A stretch of 64,000 bases of DNA from Burkholderia pyrrocinia. GTDB taxonomy: Bacteria > Pseudomonadota > Gammaproteobacteria > Burkholderiales > Burkholderiaceae. The stretch covers positions 3,100,001 to 3,164,000 of the forward strand of contig NZ_CP024903.1 in the NCBI RefSeq assembly GCF_003330765.1. Reading direction: 5' to 3'. The notes beneath the pieces are model-generated. The model was not told where the DNA came from, did no database searches, and worked only from the letters and a program-made list of their open reading frames with translations. Made by a program: the position numbers and the translations under genes. Each line of letters starts with the position of its first letter. Position 1 is the first letter of the stretch. Shown one piece after another: positions 53,030 through 61,610 of the stretch.

Positions 53030-53166
53030 CGATCAAACATCGCGTCATAGGTAATGAACCGTTGCCAACCTTCGACTACAAGACGGCTGAACAGCTAGTG
53101 TCGGAAGGACGCGTGGACGACGTACTTCGCTACGTCGTTTCTCTCGAGGCAGGCGCGGCCGGATAG
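53030..53166 (+). pseudogene. C-terminal fragment of an unidentified gene
   Basis: A frame in good coding style, NEPLPTFDYKTAEQLVSEGR followed by VDDVLRYVVSLEAGAAG and a TAG at 53164-53166, with no start codon. It begins right after the IS3 fossil, which probably removed the 5' part, and it is followed by a strong terminator at 53254. The ending resembles C-terminal tails of some helix-turn-helix or antitoxin-like proteins, but I cannot name the family. Confidence 0.4.
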
Positions 53167-53253
53167 TTGATCTAGGTTCAGCATCAGCAAACAGGGAGCG
53201 GGGGCATACTGGACTGGACGTCGTTCCGCGGCAGGTTGCCTGCCCCACCTCTT

Positions 53254-53283
53254 CAAATGCCCGCTCGATGAGTGGGCATTTTC
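53254..53283 (+). terminator. Rho-independent terminator
   Basis: AAATGCCC (53254-53261) pairs with GGGCATTT (53273-53280); an inner CTC/GAG extends the stem, and TTTTCTTT follows. It would end transcription of the truncated gene upstream. Confidence 0.75.
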
Positions 53284-53477
53284 TTTGCGCGCCCAGCAGG
53301 ACAACATATTGATAGCGCGGACATCTTTTCTGAGAGACAACAATCAAATAGAAGCATTCGCCCCCCAGCAACTCCCTCCCGTACCGGCAATCGTCAATCC
53401 AACTGTACCGGTACTGTACAGAAAACCGTCGCTAAACTGATCTCCGTCCCAGCCTCGAACCGAATGGAGAATCCGCG

Positions 53478-54095
53478 ATGGAATTCCTCACCCTGAGCGC
53501 GTTGCCCGCCGGCATGCTGTTCGCGCTCGTCACGTCGATCACGCCCGGCCCCAACAACACGATGCTGCTCGCGTCCGGCGTCAATTTCGGTTTCCGCCGC
53601 ACGATGCCGCACCTGTTCGGCATCAGCATCGGCGTCGCGATCCTGATGCTCTGCGTCGGCTTCGGCCTCGGCGAGGCCTTCAAGCGCATGCCGCTGCTGT
53701 ACACGATCCTCGAAGCCGCGAGCGTCGCGTACCTGCTATACCTCGCCTGGCGCATCGGCACGTCGGGAGAAGTGAAGGCACACGGCGCCAAGCCGCGGCC
53801 GATGACGCTCATCGAAGCCGCCGCGTTCCAGTGGATCAACCCGAAGGCATGGATGATGGTGCTGACCGCCGCGACGACGGTCCGCCTGTCCGCCGACTAC
53901 GGAATGAACGCCGCGTGGATGGCCGTCGTGTTCATCCTGATCGGCTTTCCGTGCATCTGCCTGTGGGCCGCATTCGGCCTCGGCCTGCGACGCTTCCTGT
54001 CGAACCGCCGCGCACTGCGCATCTTCAACGTGACGATGGCCGTGCTGCTGATCCTGTCGCTGTATCCGCTCGTCGCGCACCTGCTGCCGCAGTGA
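53478..54095 (+). CDS. LysE/RhtB family amino-acid exporter
   Basis: A 205-residue inner-membrane protein with five or six helices. The LysE signature is ALVTSITPGPNNTMLLASGV, followed by NFGFRRTMPHLFGISIGVAI, and FQWINPKAWMMVLTAATTV in the middle. It exports amino acids or small analogues by proton antiport. The ATG at 53478 has GGAGAA 7-8 bases upstream. It is alone on its transcript. Confidence 0.9.
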   Translation: MEFLTLSALPAGMLFALVTSITPGPNNTMLLASGVNFGFRRTMPHLFGISIGVAILMLCVGFGLGEAFKRMPLLYTILEAASVAYLLYLAWRIGTSGEVKAHGAKPRPMTLIEAAAFQWINPKAWMMVLTAATTVRLSADYGMNAAWMAVVFILIGFPCICLWAAFGLGLRRFLSNRRALRIFNVTMAVLLILSLYPLVAHLLPQ

Positions 54096-54202
54096 GCGCT
54101 CACAGCGCACCCGTTGAGATTCACGCGACGCAGGCGTACCCTTTTGGTACGGGCGCGCGCAACCGTTTTGCCGGTTGTGCCGTTGCTTCCGGGAGAAAGC
54201 CG

Positions 54203-54451
54203 ATGAAGCCACTGCTGAGGACGGGCGAACACATCGAGGGGATGCACTGGGTCGCCGAGTATCACCCGCTCACGCACGACATCCGCGTGCTGCGCGACAA
54301 CATCGAAGTCGGCACTTACAGCGCGCCGCCAACCCTGTTCGGCGACGAGGAAGAGATGGGCGCCGCGAACCACGACGATCATCGCGGCCGGGAGGCTGCG
54401 CTGCGCGCGTATCTGCGCAACTTCGTCAAGGAACACGACGCGGAAGAATAG
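54203..54451 (+). CDS. Small hypothetical protein
   Basis: An 82-residue soluble protein beginning MKPLLRTGEHIEGMHWVAEY, with GGGAGAAAG before the ATG. The first half looks like a small beta-sheet (HDIRVLRDNIEVGTYS); the second is acidic and helical (REAALRAYLRNFVKEHDAEE). No family recognised. It lies 107 bp after the LysE gene. Confidence 0.65.
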   Translation: MKPLLRTGEHIEGMHWVAEYHPLTHDIRVLRDNIEVGTYSAPPTLFGDEEEMGAANHDDHRGREAALRAYLRNFVKEHDAEE

Positions 54452-54508
54452 CGGCGTGCAGGGTGCCGCTCACAGAGGGCCGGCGCATCGCACCGGCCCA
54501 AACGCCGC

Positions 54509-55867
54509 TCAATGCCCGAGCGACTCGATCTTGCCTGCCGGCTGCGCGACGCCATGCGGCCGCGCCATCTGCTTGATCAGCAACGCGATGCACGCGAGCA
54601 CGCCCGCGACGGCGATCGTCGCGAACACGCCCGCGAACGAGAAGTGCCGGCGCGTCAGTTCGGCGACGAGGAACGAACCCGCGATCCCGCCGAAGCGGCC
54701 GACGCCGAGCATCCACGCGACCCCCGTGCCGCGCCCCTCGGTCGGATAGAACGCGGCGGCGAGCGCCGGCATCGACGATTGCGCGGTGTTCATCAGCACG
54801 CCGGCCACGAACACGACCAGCACGAGCAGCCCGACGTTGCCGGCCGCCTGCCCGATCGCAACTACGCTGATCGCCGTCAGCGCGTAGCACACGGCGATCA
54901 CGCGGTTCGCGTTGAAGCGGTCCATCAGCACGCCGCACAGCACGGCGCCCACGCCGCCGAGCGGGAACAGCGCCGAAATCAGCGTCGCCTTTTGCGGCGT
55001 CAGGCCCGCATCCTTCAGCAGGATCGGCATCCAGTTGATCGACGCGTAGAAAATCACGAGGCCCATGAAGTACGCGATCCACAGCATCACGGAGCCGACG
55101 ATGTACGAGCGCGACAGCACGACGCCAAGCCCCTTGCTGCCCGTCTGCGGCGCGGTTTCGGTCATCGCGAACGAACCGGCGTTCAGCGCATCGCGCGAGA
55201 TGCGCGCGAGCGTTGCGCGGATCCGGTCGACGGCGTGACCATTCGCGACCATGAAGCGCACCGATTCCGGCATCTTCAACAGCAGCAGCACGCCGAGCAG
55301 CAGCGGCGTCACGCCACCGAGCATCAGCACGCTGCGCCAGCCGAAATGCGGAATCATCCATGCGGCCAGGAAACCGCCGAACGCGGCGCCGAGCGGGAAG
55401 CCGCAAAACATCAGGTTGATCACGGTCGCGCGGCGCTTGTCCGGGCAGAACTCGCCCATCATCGTGACCGCGTTCGGCATCGCCGCGCCAAGCCCGACGC
55501 CGGTGACGAAACGCAGGATCGTCAGGTGTCCGATGGTGGTCGAGAACGCGGACACGAAACACGCGACGCCGAACAGGAACACCGAGCCGAGCAACAGCGA
55601 GCGGCGCCCGAGCCGGTCGGACAGCGGGCCCGACACGAGCGCGCCGCACGCGAGGCCGAACAGCGCGGCGCTCAGCACGGGCGCGAGATCGGGCTTGGTC
55701 AGGTTCCATTCGCCCAGCAGCGACGGTGCGATGAAGCCGATCGCGGCCGTATCGAAGCCGTCGAGCAGCACGATCACGAAACACATGACGAACACGAGCC
55801 ATTGAAAGCCGCCGAACGGCTGCTCGTTGATGAAGGTCTGGACATCGACCACGGTTGCGCGATTCAT
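54509..55867 (-). CDS. pcaK: 4-hydroxybenzoate/protocatechuate transporter
   Basis: A 452-residue MFS symporter of the AAHS group. The ATG at 55867 follows AAGGAGA by 7 bases. Motifs include VIVLLDGFDTAAIGFIAPSL (DGFDT in helix 1), GPLSDRLGRRSLLLGSVFLF, RFVTGVGLGAAMPNAVTMMG and FCPDKRRATVINLMFCGFPL. It lies in the same direction as pcaIJBDC and 162 bp after pcaC, so import of 4-hydroxybenzoate or protocatechuate is the expected role. The gap holds a perfect hairpin. Confidence 0.88.
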   Translation of the reverse strand: MNRATVVDVQTFINEQPFGGFQWLVFVMCFVIVLLDGFDTAAIGFIAPSLLGEWNLTKPDLAPVLSAALFGLACGALVSGPLSDRLGRRSLLLGSVFLFGVACFVSAFSTTIGHLTILRFVTGVGLGAAMPNAVTMMGEFCPDKRRATVINLMFCGFPLGAAFGGFLAAWMIPHFGWRSVLMLGGVTPLLLGVLLLLKMPESVRFMVANGHAVDRIRATLARISRDALNAGSFAMTETAPQTGSKGLGVVLSRSYIVGSVMLWIAYFMGLVIFYASINWMPILLKDAGLTPQKATLISALFPLGGVGAVLCGVLMDRFNANRVIAVCYALTAISVVAIGQAAGNVGLLVLVVFVAGVLMNTAQSSMPALAAAFYPTEGRGTGVAWMLGVGRFGGIAGSFLVAELTRRHFSFAGVFATIAVAGVLACIALLIKQMARPHGVAQPAGKIESLGH

Positions 55868-55923
55868 CGCGAGTCTCCTTGATATAAGCAACGCGGCCTC
55901 GAAGCCGCGCCGTCCTTGTTTTC

Positions 55924-55941
55924 GCACCGGAAATCCGGTGC
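55924..55941. repeat. Perfect 8-bp hairpin between pcaC and pcaK
   Basis: GCACCGGA and TCCGGTGC around AA. No U-run follows on the minus strand, so it more likely tunes mRNA decay or partial termination between pcaC and pcaK than full termination. Confidence 0.45.
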
Positions 55942-56029
55942 GCCGCGCGCCGATTCACTGCCGGCGCGTTCGTTTATCGTCGACGGCCCGCCAACGACGG
56001 CAGGCCGCGCGATCGGGCCGCTTCCGGCG

Positions 56030-56416
56030 TCAGCCGGCGCTGTCCTGTTCCTTGAAAATCTTGTCCGCGAGATGGAACGCGGAATTCGCGGCCGGCACGC
56101 CGCAGTAGATCGCGGTCTGCAGCAGCACTTCCTTGATCTCGTCGCGCGTCACGCCGTTGTTGCGCGCGGCGCGCAAATGCAGCGCCAGTTCCTCGCCGCG
56201 ATTGAGCGCCACCATCATCGCGATGGTCAGCAGGCTGCGCGTATGGCGCGGCAGGCCGTCGCGCGTCCAGATCTCGCCCCATGCATAGCGCGTGATCAGG
56301 TTCTGGAATTCGTCGGTCACCTCGGTGCGGTTCTCGAGCGAACGGTCGACGTGCGCGTCGCCGAGCACCGCGCGACGCACCTTCATCCCCGCTTCATAAC
56401 GTTCCTGGTCGTCCAT
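56030..56416 (-). CDS. pcaC: 4-carboxymuconolactone decarboxylase
   Basis: A 128-residue AhpD-like enzyme converting 4-carboxymuconolactone to 3-oxoadipate enol-lactone. It starts MDDQERYEAGMKVRRAVLGD, contains FQNLITRYAWGEIWTRDGLP and the catalytic-region helix NNGVTRDEIKEVLLQTAIYC, GVPAANSAFHLAD. The ATG at 56416 was chosen over an upstream TTG; it lies 9 bp after the pcaD stop. Confidence 0.93.
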   Translation of the reverse strand: MDDQERYEAGMKVRRAVLGDAHVDRSLENRTEVTDEFQNLITRYAWGEIWTRDGLPRHTRSLLTIAMMVALNRGEELALHLRAARNNGVTRDEIKEVLLQTAIYCGVPAANSAFHLADKIFKEQDSAG

Positions 56417-56425
56417 CGCCAAGCC

Positions 56426-57211
56426 TCACGCGGTCAGGAAATCGAGCAGCGCGCGGTTGAAGCCGCCGGTGCACTCGATGTTCGAAATGTGCGCCGCGTC
56501 GAATTCGACGTGAAGCGCGCCGGGAATCGCGGCCGCAAGCGCGCGACCCTGGTCGGGCGGCGTCGACATGTCCTTGGCGCCGGTCACGACCAGCACCGGC
56601 AGCGCGATGCCCTTCACTTCGTCGCGCAGGTCGGCTGCGTTCAGCGCGTCGCAGTTCGCCGCATAGCCATCCTTGTCGGTATGCACGAAGGTGTCGCGGA
56701 TCGCGTCGAACAGGCGCGGCTCGCGTTCGACGAACGCGTCGGTGAACCAGCGCGGCAACACGGCGTCGGCAAGCGCGGCCATCCCTTCGGTACGCGCCTT
56801 CTGCGCACGCGGCGCCCACACTTCCGGCGAGCCGATCTTCGCGGCGGTGTTCGACAGCACGGCGCGAACGATGCGCGACGGGAAGCGCGCGGCCAGCGCG
56901 GCGCCCGTCAGCCCGCCCATCGAGATCCCGCAGAAATGCGCGCGCGCGATGCCGACGTGGTCGAGCAGGCCGATCACGTCGCCCGCGAGCTGCTCGATCG
57001 TGTACGAACCGGCCGGCGCATCGGAATGGCCGTGGCCGCGCGTGTCGTAGCGCAGGATGTTGAAGTGCTGCGTGAGCGGACGGATCTGCGGCGCCCACAT
57101 CTGCAAGTCGGCGCCAAGCGAGTTCGAGAAGACGAGCCACGGCGCGTCGTCGCGCGCGGCACGGTCGATCCGGTAATGCAGTTTCACGCCGTTGACAGTG
57201 GCGAAAGGCAT
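56426..57211 (-). CDS. pcaD: 3-oxoadipate enol-lactonase
   Basis: A 261-residue alpha/beta hydrolase that opens 3-oxoadipate enol-lactone. Nucleophile elbow HFCGISMGGLTGAALA with Ser, oxyanion region WLVFSNSLGADLQMW, acid VTGAKDMSTPPDQG, and the catalytic His in DAAHISNIE. The ATG overlaps the pcaB stop by one base (TGATG), and AGGAGA precedes it. Confidence 0.94.
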   Translation of the reverse strand: MPFATVNGVKLHYRIDRAARDDAPWLVFSNSLGADLQMWAPQIRPLTQHFNILRYDTRGHGHSDAPAGSYTIEQLAGDVIGLLDHVGIARAHFCGISMGGLTGAALAARFPSRIVRAVLSNTAAKIGSPEVWAPRAQKARTEGMAALADAVLPRWFTDAFVEREPRLFDAIRDTFVHTDKDGYAANCDALNAADLRDEVKGIALPVLVVTGAKDMSTPPDQGRALAAAIPGALHVEFDAAHISNIECTGGFNRALLDFLTA

Positions 57212-58584
57212 CAATGTTCTCCTGGTTGTGTCGTGCCCGCATGCAGCGCGAGCACGGCGTCGACATAGGCCTGCGCCTCGCCGACGTAATGTGCGGGATC
57301 GAGCAGCCGCGCAAGCGCGTCGCGCGACAGGTGGGCCGAGACGGTCGCATCGGCGGCGAGCACGTCGAACAGCGTCGCGCCCATGCGCACGGCTTCCTTC
57401 GACGCGTGCTCGACGACATGATGCGCATCGAGCCGGCCGATCCGGTCGCCGAGCGCGAGCATCACGGCTTCGCCGAGGATCAGCCCGTGCGTCAGGTCGA
57501 GGTTCGCAGCAAGGCGTTCGGTATTGACGTCGAGGCCCGCGACGATCTGCGCGATCTGCGCGAGCGCGCCGCCGGTCAGGCGCGCGAGGTCGGGCAGCGC
57601 ATCCCATTCGGCCTGCCAGCCGCCGAGCGCCCGCTCGTGCTCCTGGACCATCCCTGCGAATACGGTCGCGACAAGGCCCGGTGCGCGCACGGCAGCCGTC
57701 AGCACGGCCGCGCAGCCGACCGGGTTGCGCTTGTGCGGCATCGTCGACGAGCCGCCCTTGCCGGCGGCGGCCGGTTCGCCGAGCTCGCCGACTTCGGTCT
57801 GCATCTGCAGCGATACGTCGCGTGCGATCTTTCCGAGCGTACCCGTCAGCATCCCGAAGCATGACGCGGCTTCCGCGATGCGGTCGCGCTGCGTATGCCA
57901 CGGCACGGCCGGCGCCGCAAGCCGCAGGTCGGCCGCAAGCGCGGCCGTCACGCCGCCCGCGTGCTCGCGCAGGCTCGCGAGCGTGCCGGCCGCACCGCCG
58001 AACTGCAGCACCAGCACGCGCGCGCGCAATTCGGCGAAGCGCGCACGATGACGCAACAGCGCATCGAGCCATTGGGCGAATTTCAGGCCGAGCGTGATCG
58101 GCAGCGCCTGCTGCAGCCACGTGCGGCCGATCATCGGCGTCGCGCGATGCGTGCGCGCAAGCGCCGCGAGCGATGCGCACGCTTCGTCGAGCATCGGCTC
58201 GAGCACATCGAGCGTATCGCGCAGTTGAAGGACGGTAGCGGTATCGATGATGTCCTGGCTCGTCGCGCCCCAGTGCACGAACTTCGCGGCCTCGGGGTCG
58301 TCGGCCTTTACTTGCGCGGTGAGCTGCTTGACGAGCGGAATCGCGAGATTGCCGCCGAGCGCCGCGCCGTGCGCGAGCGCGTCGGCGTCGAGCCGGCCGG
58401 CGTCGCAGGCGCGTTCGATCGGCGCAACCGCGGCAGCGGGAATCACCTGCTGCGCGGCGAGCGCGCGCGCGAGCGCGGCCTCGACGTCGAGCATCCGCTG
58501 GATCGTCGCACGCGGCGACCAGATCCGGTTGAGCGGCTCGGTGCCGCAGATGAGGGAGGTCAGGCGGGCGCTGTCTTCGAGCAT
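57211..58584 (-). CDS. pcaB: 3-carboxy-cis,cis-muconate cycloisomerase
   Basis: A 457-residue fumarase/aspartase-superfamily enzyme lactonising 3-carboxymuconate. Signatures are FVHWGATSQDIIDTATVLQL and the flexible loop GKGGSSTMPHKRNPVGCAAV carrying the catalytic Ser. The ATG at 58584 gives MLEDSARLTSLICG, matching family starts; a GTG 13 codons upstream is less likely. It is coupled to pcaD. Confidence 0.92.
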   Translation of the reverse strand: MLEDSARLTSLICGTEPLNRIWSPRATIQRMLDVEAALARALAAQQVIPAAAVAPIERACDAGRLDADALAHGAALGGNLAIPLVKQLTAQVKADDPEAAKFVHWGATSQDIIDTATVLQLRDTLDVLEPMLDEACASLAALARTHRATPMIGRTWLQQALPITLGLKFAQWLDALLRHRARFAELRARVLVLQFGGAAGTLASLREHAGGVTAALAADLRLAAPAVPWHTQRDRIAEAASCFGMLTGTLGKIARDVSLQMQTEVGELGEPAAAGKGGSSTMPHKRNPVGCAAVLTAAVRAPGLVATVFAGMVQEHERALGGWQAEWDALPDLARLTGGALAQIAQIVAGLDVNTERLAANLDLTHGLILGEAVMLALGDRIGRLDAHHVVEHASKEAVRMGATLFDVLAADATVSAHLSRDALARLLDPAHYVGEAQAYVDAVLALHAGTTQPGEH

Positions 58585-58672
58585 GGCATCAGATTGGGGA
58601 AACGGCGTGCGCCTATTGTCCACCCAAGCGCACCGGCATGCGCACGACCGCGCGCGCCGGCACGCTCCCGGT

Positions 58673-59329
58673 TCAGGCGGCGGCCTGTTGCGTCGCGTCG
58701 ATCAGCGGCACGCCGGTCAGCGTCTGCAGCTCGTCGAACGACAGGTCGGTGAAGATCTCGCTCACCGCAAGGCCGTCGGCCGTCACGTCGAGCACGGCGA
58801 GATCCGTATAGATGCGGCTCACGCATTGCACGCCGGTGACCGGATACGAGCACTGCGCGACGATCTTGCTTTCGCCCTGCTTCGTCAGGTGCTCCATCAT
58901 CACGAACACCTGCTTCGCGCCGATCGCGAGATCCATCGCGCCGCCGACGGCCGGAATCGCATCGGGCGCGCCCGTATGCCAGTTCGCGAGGTCGCCGTGC
59001 GCGGATACCTGGAACGCGCCGAGCACGCAGTAGTCGAGGTGGCCGCCGCGCATCATCGCGAACGAATCCGAATGGTGGAAATACGCGCCGCCGGTCAGCA
59101 GCGTCACGTGCTGCTTGCCGGCGTTGATCAGTTCGTCGTCTTCCTCGCCGGGCGCGGGCGCCGGGCCCATGCCGAGCAGCCCGTTCTCGCTGTGCAGGAA
59201 GATTTCCTTGCTCGGATCGAGGTGGTTCGCCACCAGCGTCGGCACGCCGATGCCGAGGTTCACATATGCGCCTTCGGGGATGTCCTGGGCGACGCGCTTG
59301 GCCATTTCATCGCGGGTCAGTCGTTTCAT
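58673..59329 (-). CDS. pcaJ: 3-oxoadipate CoA-transferase, subunit B
   Basis: A 218-residue beta subunit transferring CoA from succinyl-CoA to 3-oxoadipate. The catalytic Glu is in EIFLHSENGLLGMGPAPAPG; NLGIGVPTLVANHLD and GGAMDLAIGAKQVFVMMEHL are family motifs. AAGGAGATC stands 6 bases before the ATG. It follows pcaI by 11 bp. Confidence 0.94.
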   Translation of the reverse strand: MKRLTRDEMAKRVAQDIPEGAYVNLGIGVPTLVANHLDPSKEIFLHSENGLLGMGPAPAPGEEDDELINAGKQHVTLLTGGAYFHHSDSFAMMRGGHLDYCVLGAFQVSAHGDLANWHTGAPDAIPAVGGAMDLAIGAKQVFVMMEHLTKQGESKIVAQCSYPVTGVQCVSRIYTDLAVLDVTADGLAVSEIFTDLSFDELQTLTGVPLIDATQQAAA

Positions 59330-59340
59330 TCTGGATCTCC

Positions 59341-60069
59341 TTAGGCGGCTTGCGATGCGGCTTGCGATGCGGCGTGTTCTGCGGCGAGCTCGGCCGCATG
59401 CGCGGCCTGCGGCACCTCGACGACGCGCTGAACGAAAATGCCCGGCGTCACGATGTGTTCCGGGTTCAGCCCGCCGAGCGGCACGACTTCCGACACCTGC
59501 ACGATCGCGACCTTCGCGGCACTGGCCATGATCGGCCCGAAGTTGCGCGCGGTCTTGCGATACACGAGATTGCCCCAGCGATCGCCCTTGTACGCTTTCA
59601 CGAGCGCGAAATCGGCGTGGATCGGCGTTTCGAACACATACGGCTTGCCGTCGATCACGCGCGTTTCCTTGCCTTCCGCGAGCTTGGTACCGTAACCCGT
59701 CGGCGTGAAGAAGCCGCCGATGCCGGCGCCCGCCGCGCGGATGCGCTCCGCGAGGTTGCCCTGCGGCACGAGCTCCAGCTCGATCTCGCCTGCGCGGTAC
59801 AGCGCGTCGAACACCTGCGAGTCGCTCTGGCGCGGGAACGAGCAGATGATCTTGCGCACCTGCTTCGCCTTGAGCAGCGCCGCCAGGCCCGTCTCGCCGT
59901 TGCCCGCGTTGTTGTTGACGATCGTCAGGTCGCGCGCGCCCTGTTCGATCAGCGCGTCGATCAGCTCGGACGGCATGCCTGCCGTGCCGAAGCCGCCGAT
60001 CATGATTGTCGCGCCATCGTGGACGTCGGCAACCGCCGACTGAAGCGATTCGAAAATCTTGTTGACCAT
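59341..60069 (-). CDS. pcaI: 3-oxoadipate CoA-transferase, subunit A
   Basis: A 242-residue alpha subunit. Motifs: ATIMIGGFGTAGMPSELIDA, LTIVNNNAGNGETGLAALL, ELVPQGNLAERIRAAGAGIG and FFTPTGYGT. The C-terminal tail is Ala-rich (AAEHAASQAASQAA) and is encoded partly by a 12-bp tandem duplication. It is first in the pcaIJBDC operon; a PcaR-like double operator lies about 100 bp upstream. Confidence 0.94.
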   Translation of the reverse strand: MVNKIFESLQSAVADVHDGATIMIGGFGTAGMPSELIDALIEQGARDLTIVNNNAGNGETGLAALLKAKQVRKIICSFPRQSDSQVFDALYRAGEIELELVPQGNLAERIRAAGAGIGGFFTPTGYGTKLAEGKETRVIDGKPYVFETPIHADFALVKAYKGDRWGNLVYRKTARNFGPIMASAAKVAIVQVSEVVPLGGLNPEHIVTPGIFVQRVVEVPQAAHAAELAAEHAASQAASQAA

Positions 60070-60168
60070 GTCTCTTCCTGATACGAACCCGCGGCACGAT
60101 GCGCGGCCTGTCGAGGGGACACGCGCGTGCCGCGTGCCGCGCCGGGGCCGATTTCGATCCCGGTATTT

Positions 60169-60202
60169 GTTCGCTATTCGAACCTAGATTCGATTAGCGA
60201 AC
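60169..60202. promoter_or_regulatory. Tandem PcaR-like operator upstream of pcaI
   Basis: Two 15-bp sites, GTTCGCTATTCGAAC (60169-60183) and ATTCGATTAGCGAAC (60188-60202), are separated by CTAG. Each resembles the IclR-family PcaR site GTTCGATAATCGCAC of Pseudomonas, and together they form a larger dyad with GTTCGCTA/TAGCGAAC outer arms. They lie 100-133 bp before the pcaI start and just after the pobA stop region. The pcaR gene itself is not in the window. Confidence 0.65.
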
Positions 60203-60212
60203 GATGGGCCGA

Positions 60213-61445
60213 TCATAGAGTCGTGCACAGCGCGTTGTCAAGGCGGGTTGCCTCGGGGGGCGTCGCGTCGTCGAACGGCAAGCCAACGTAGTTTTCGGCG
60301 AGCGACTGCGCGGCGGCCCGCGAGCGCGTCACGTATTTCAGCTCGGCAAACTTCAGGCGATTGACGAACGGCGAGTCCTCCGGGGACGAATGCAGCATGT
60401 TCGTCATGAAGTACGAGAAGTGTTCGGCGCGCCACACGCGTTCGAGGCAGGTCGCCGAATACGTGTCGAGCAGCGTCGCGTCGCCGTTCCGGTAGCGCGC
60501 GCCGAGCGCGCGGGACAGCGCGCGGACGTCGGCCACCGCGAGGTTCATCCCCTTCGCGCCGGTCGGCGGCACGATGTGCGCGGCATCGCCGGCGAGGAAC
60601 AGCCTGCCGTGCTGCATCGTCTCCGACACGAAGCTGCGCATCGGCGTCACGCTTTTCTGCGTGATCCGGCCCTCGGTCGGCGTCCAGCCCGTGTCGTTCG
60701 AGAAGCGCGTGTGCAATTCGTCCCAGACCCGCGCATCGGACCATTCGGCGAGGTTCTCGTCGGGCTTGCACTGCAGGTACAGGCGCGTGACCGTCGGCGA
60801 GCGCATCGAGAACAGCGCGAAGCCGTTGTCGTGATGCGCGTAGACGAGTTCGTCGAGCGACGGCGCCGCGTCGGCGAGGATGCCGAGCCACGCGAACGGG
60901 TAGACGCGCTCGAACGTGTTCAGCCGCTCGGCCGGGATCGTCTGGCGCGCGATGCCGTGGAAGCCGTCGCAGCCGGCGACGTAGTCGCAGTCGATGCGAT
61001 CCGCGCGGCCGTCCGCGTGCTTGAACGTAACGAACGGGTGTTCGCCTTCGACGTCGTGCAGCGCGACGTCGCTGACTTCGAAGTGCATTTGATGGCCATG
61101 CTCGACGCCGGCCGCGATCAGGTCGCGCACGACTTCATGCTGGCTGTAGACGGTGATCGCGCGCCCGCCGGTAAGCGCGGACAGGTCGATGCGATGGCGC
61201 TGGCCCGAGAACAGCAGCTCGATGCCGTGATGTTCGAGCCCTTCGCGACGCATCCGGTCGCCGAGGCCGGCTTCGTTCAGCGTGTCGACGGTGCCCTGCT
61301 CGAGCACGCCGGCGCGGATGCGGTTCTCGCAGTATTCACGCGAACGCGCTTCGACAAGGACGGAATCGACGCCTTGCAGGCGCAGCAGATGGGACAGCAG
61401 AAGGCCGGACGGACCGGCGCCGATGATTACAACTTGAGTGCGCAT
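60213..61445 (-). CDS. pobA: 4-hydroxybenzoate 3-monooxygenase
   Basis: A 410-residue FAD enzyme making protocatechuate from 4-hydroxybenzoate with NADPH and O2. It begins MRTQVVIIGAGPSGLLLSHL (FAD site), has DCDYVAGCDGFHGIARQTIP (DG motif) and LFLAGDAAHIVPPTGAKGMN. The ATG at 61445 has AGGAG 8 bases upstream. It is about 16 residues longer at the C-terminus than the Pseudomonas enzyme (394). It is divergent from the LysR gene, as pobA usually is from its regulator. Confidence 0.95.
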   Translation of the reverse strand: MRTQVVIIGAGPSGLLLSHLLRLQGVDSVLVEARSREYCENRIRAGVLEQGTVDTLNEAGLGDRMRREGLEHHGIELLFSGQRHRIDLSALTGGRAITVYSQHEVVRDLIAAGVEHGHQMHFEVSDVALHDVEGEHPFVTFKHADGRADRIDCDYVAGCDGFHGIARQTIPAERLNTFERVYPFAWLGILADAAPSLDELVYAHHDNGFALFSMRSPTVTRLYLQCKPDENLAEWSDARVWDELHTRFSNDTGWTPTEGRITQKSVTPMRSFVSETMQHGRLFLAGDAAHIVPPTGAKGMNLAVADVRALSRALGARYRNGDATLLDTYSATCLERVWRAEHFSYFMTNMLHSSPEDSPFVNRLKFAELKYVTRSRAAAQSLAENYVGLPFDDATPPEATRLDNALCTTL

Positions 61446-61460
61446 TGTTTGTCTCCTGTC

Positions 61461-61494
61461 GACCGGAGTTAGCGCTTCAGCGCTTACTCCGGTC
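61461..61494. promoter_or_regulatory. Long near-perfect dyad between pobA and LysR gene
   Basis: GACCGGAGTTAGCGCT (61461-61476) and AGCGCTTACTCCGGTC (61479-61494) pair over 16 bases with one mismatch, only TC between them. It lies 15-50 bp upstream of the pobA start, so in its mRNA leader or promoter. Nearby GAAC-attg-GTTC-gagtaatg-GAAC (61507-61530) could be the LysR site. Confidence 0.55.
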
Positions 61495-61610
61495 CCATGC
61501 TTCGCGGAACATTGGTTCGAGTAATGGAACACATTTGAGCGCTTTCCCGACTATGCGGCAACGCGATTCAGGAGATATGTTGTATACGTTTCGAAGATAT
61601 TGGTCCCCTC

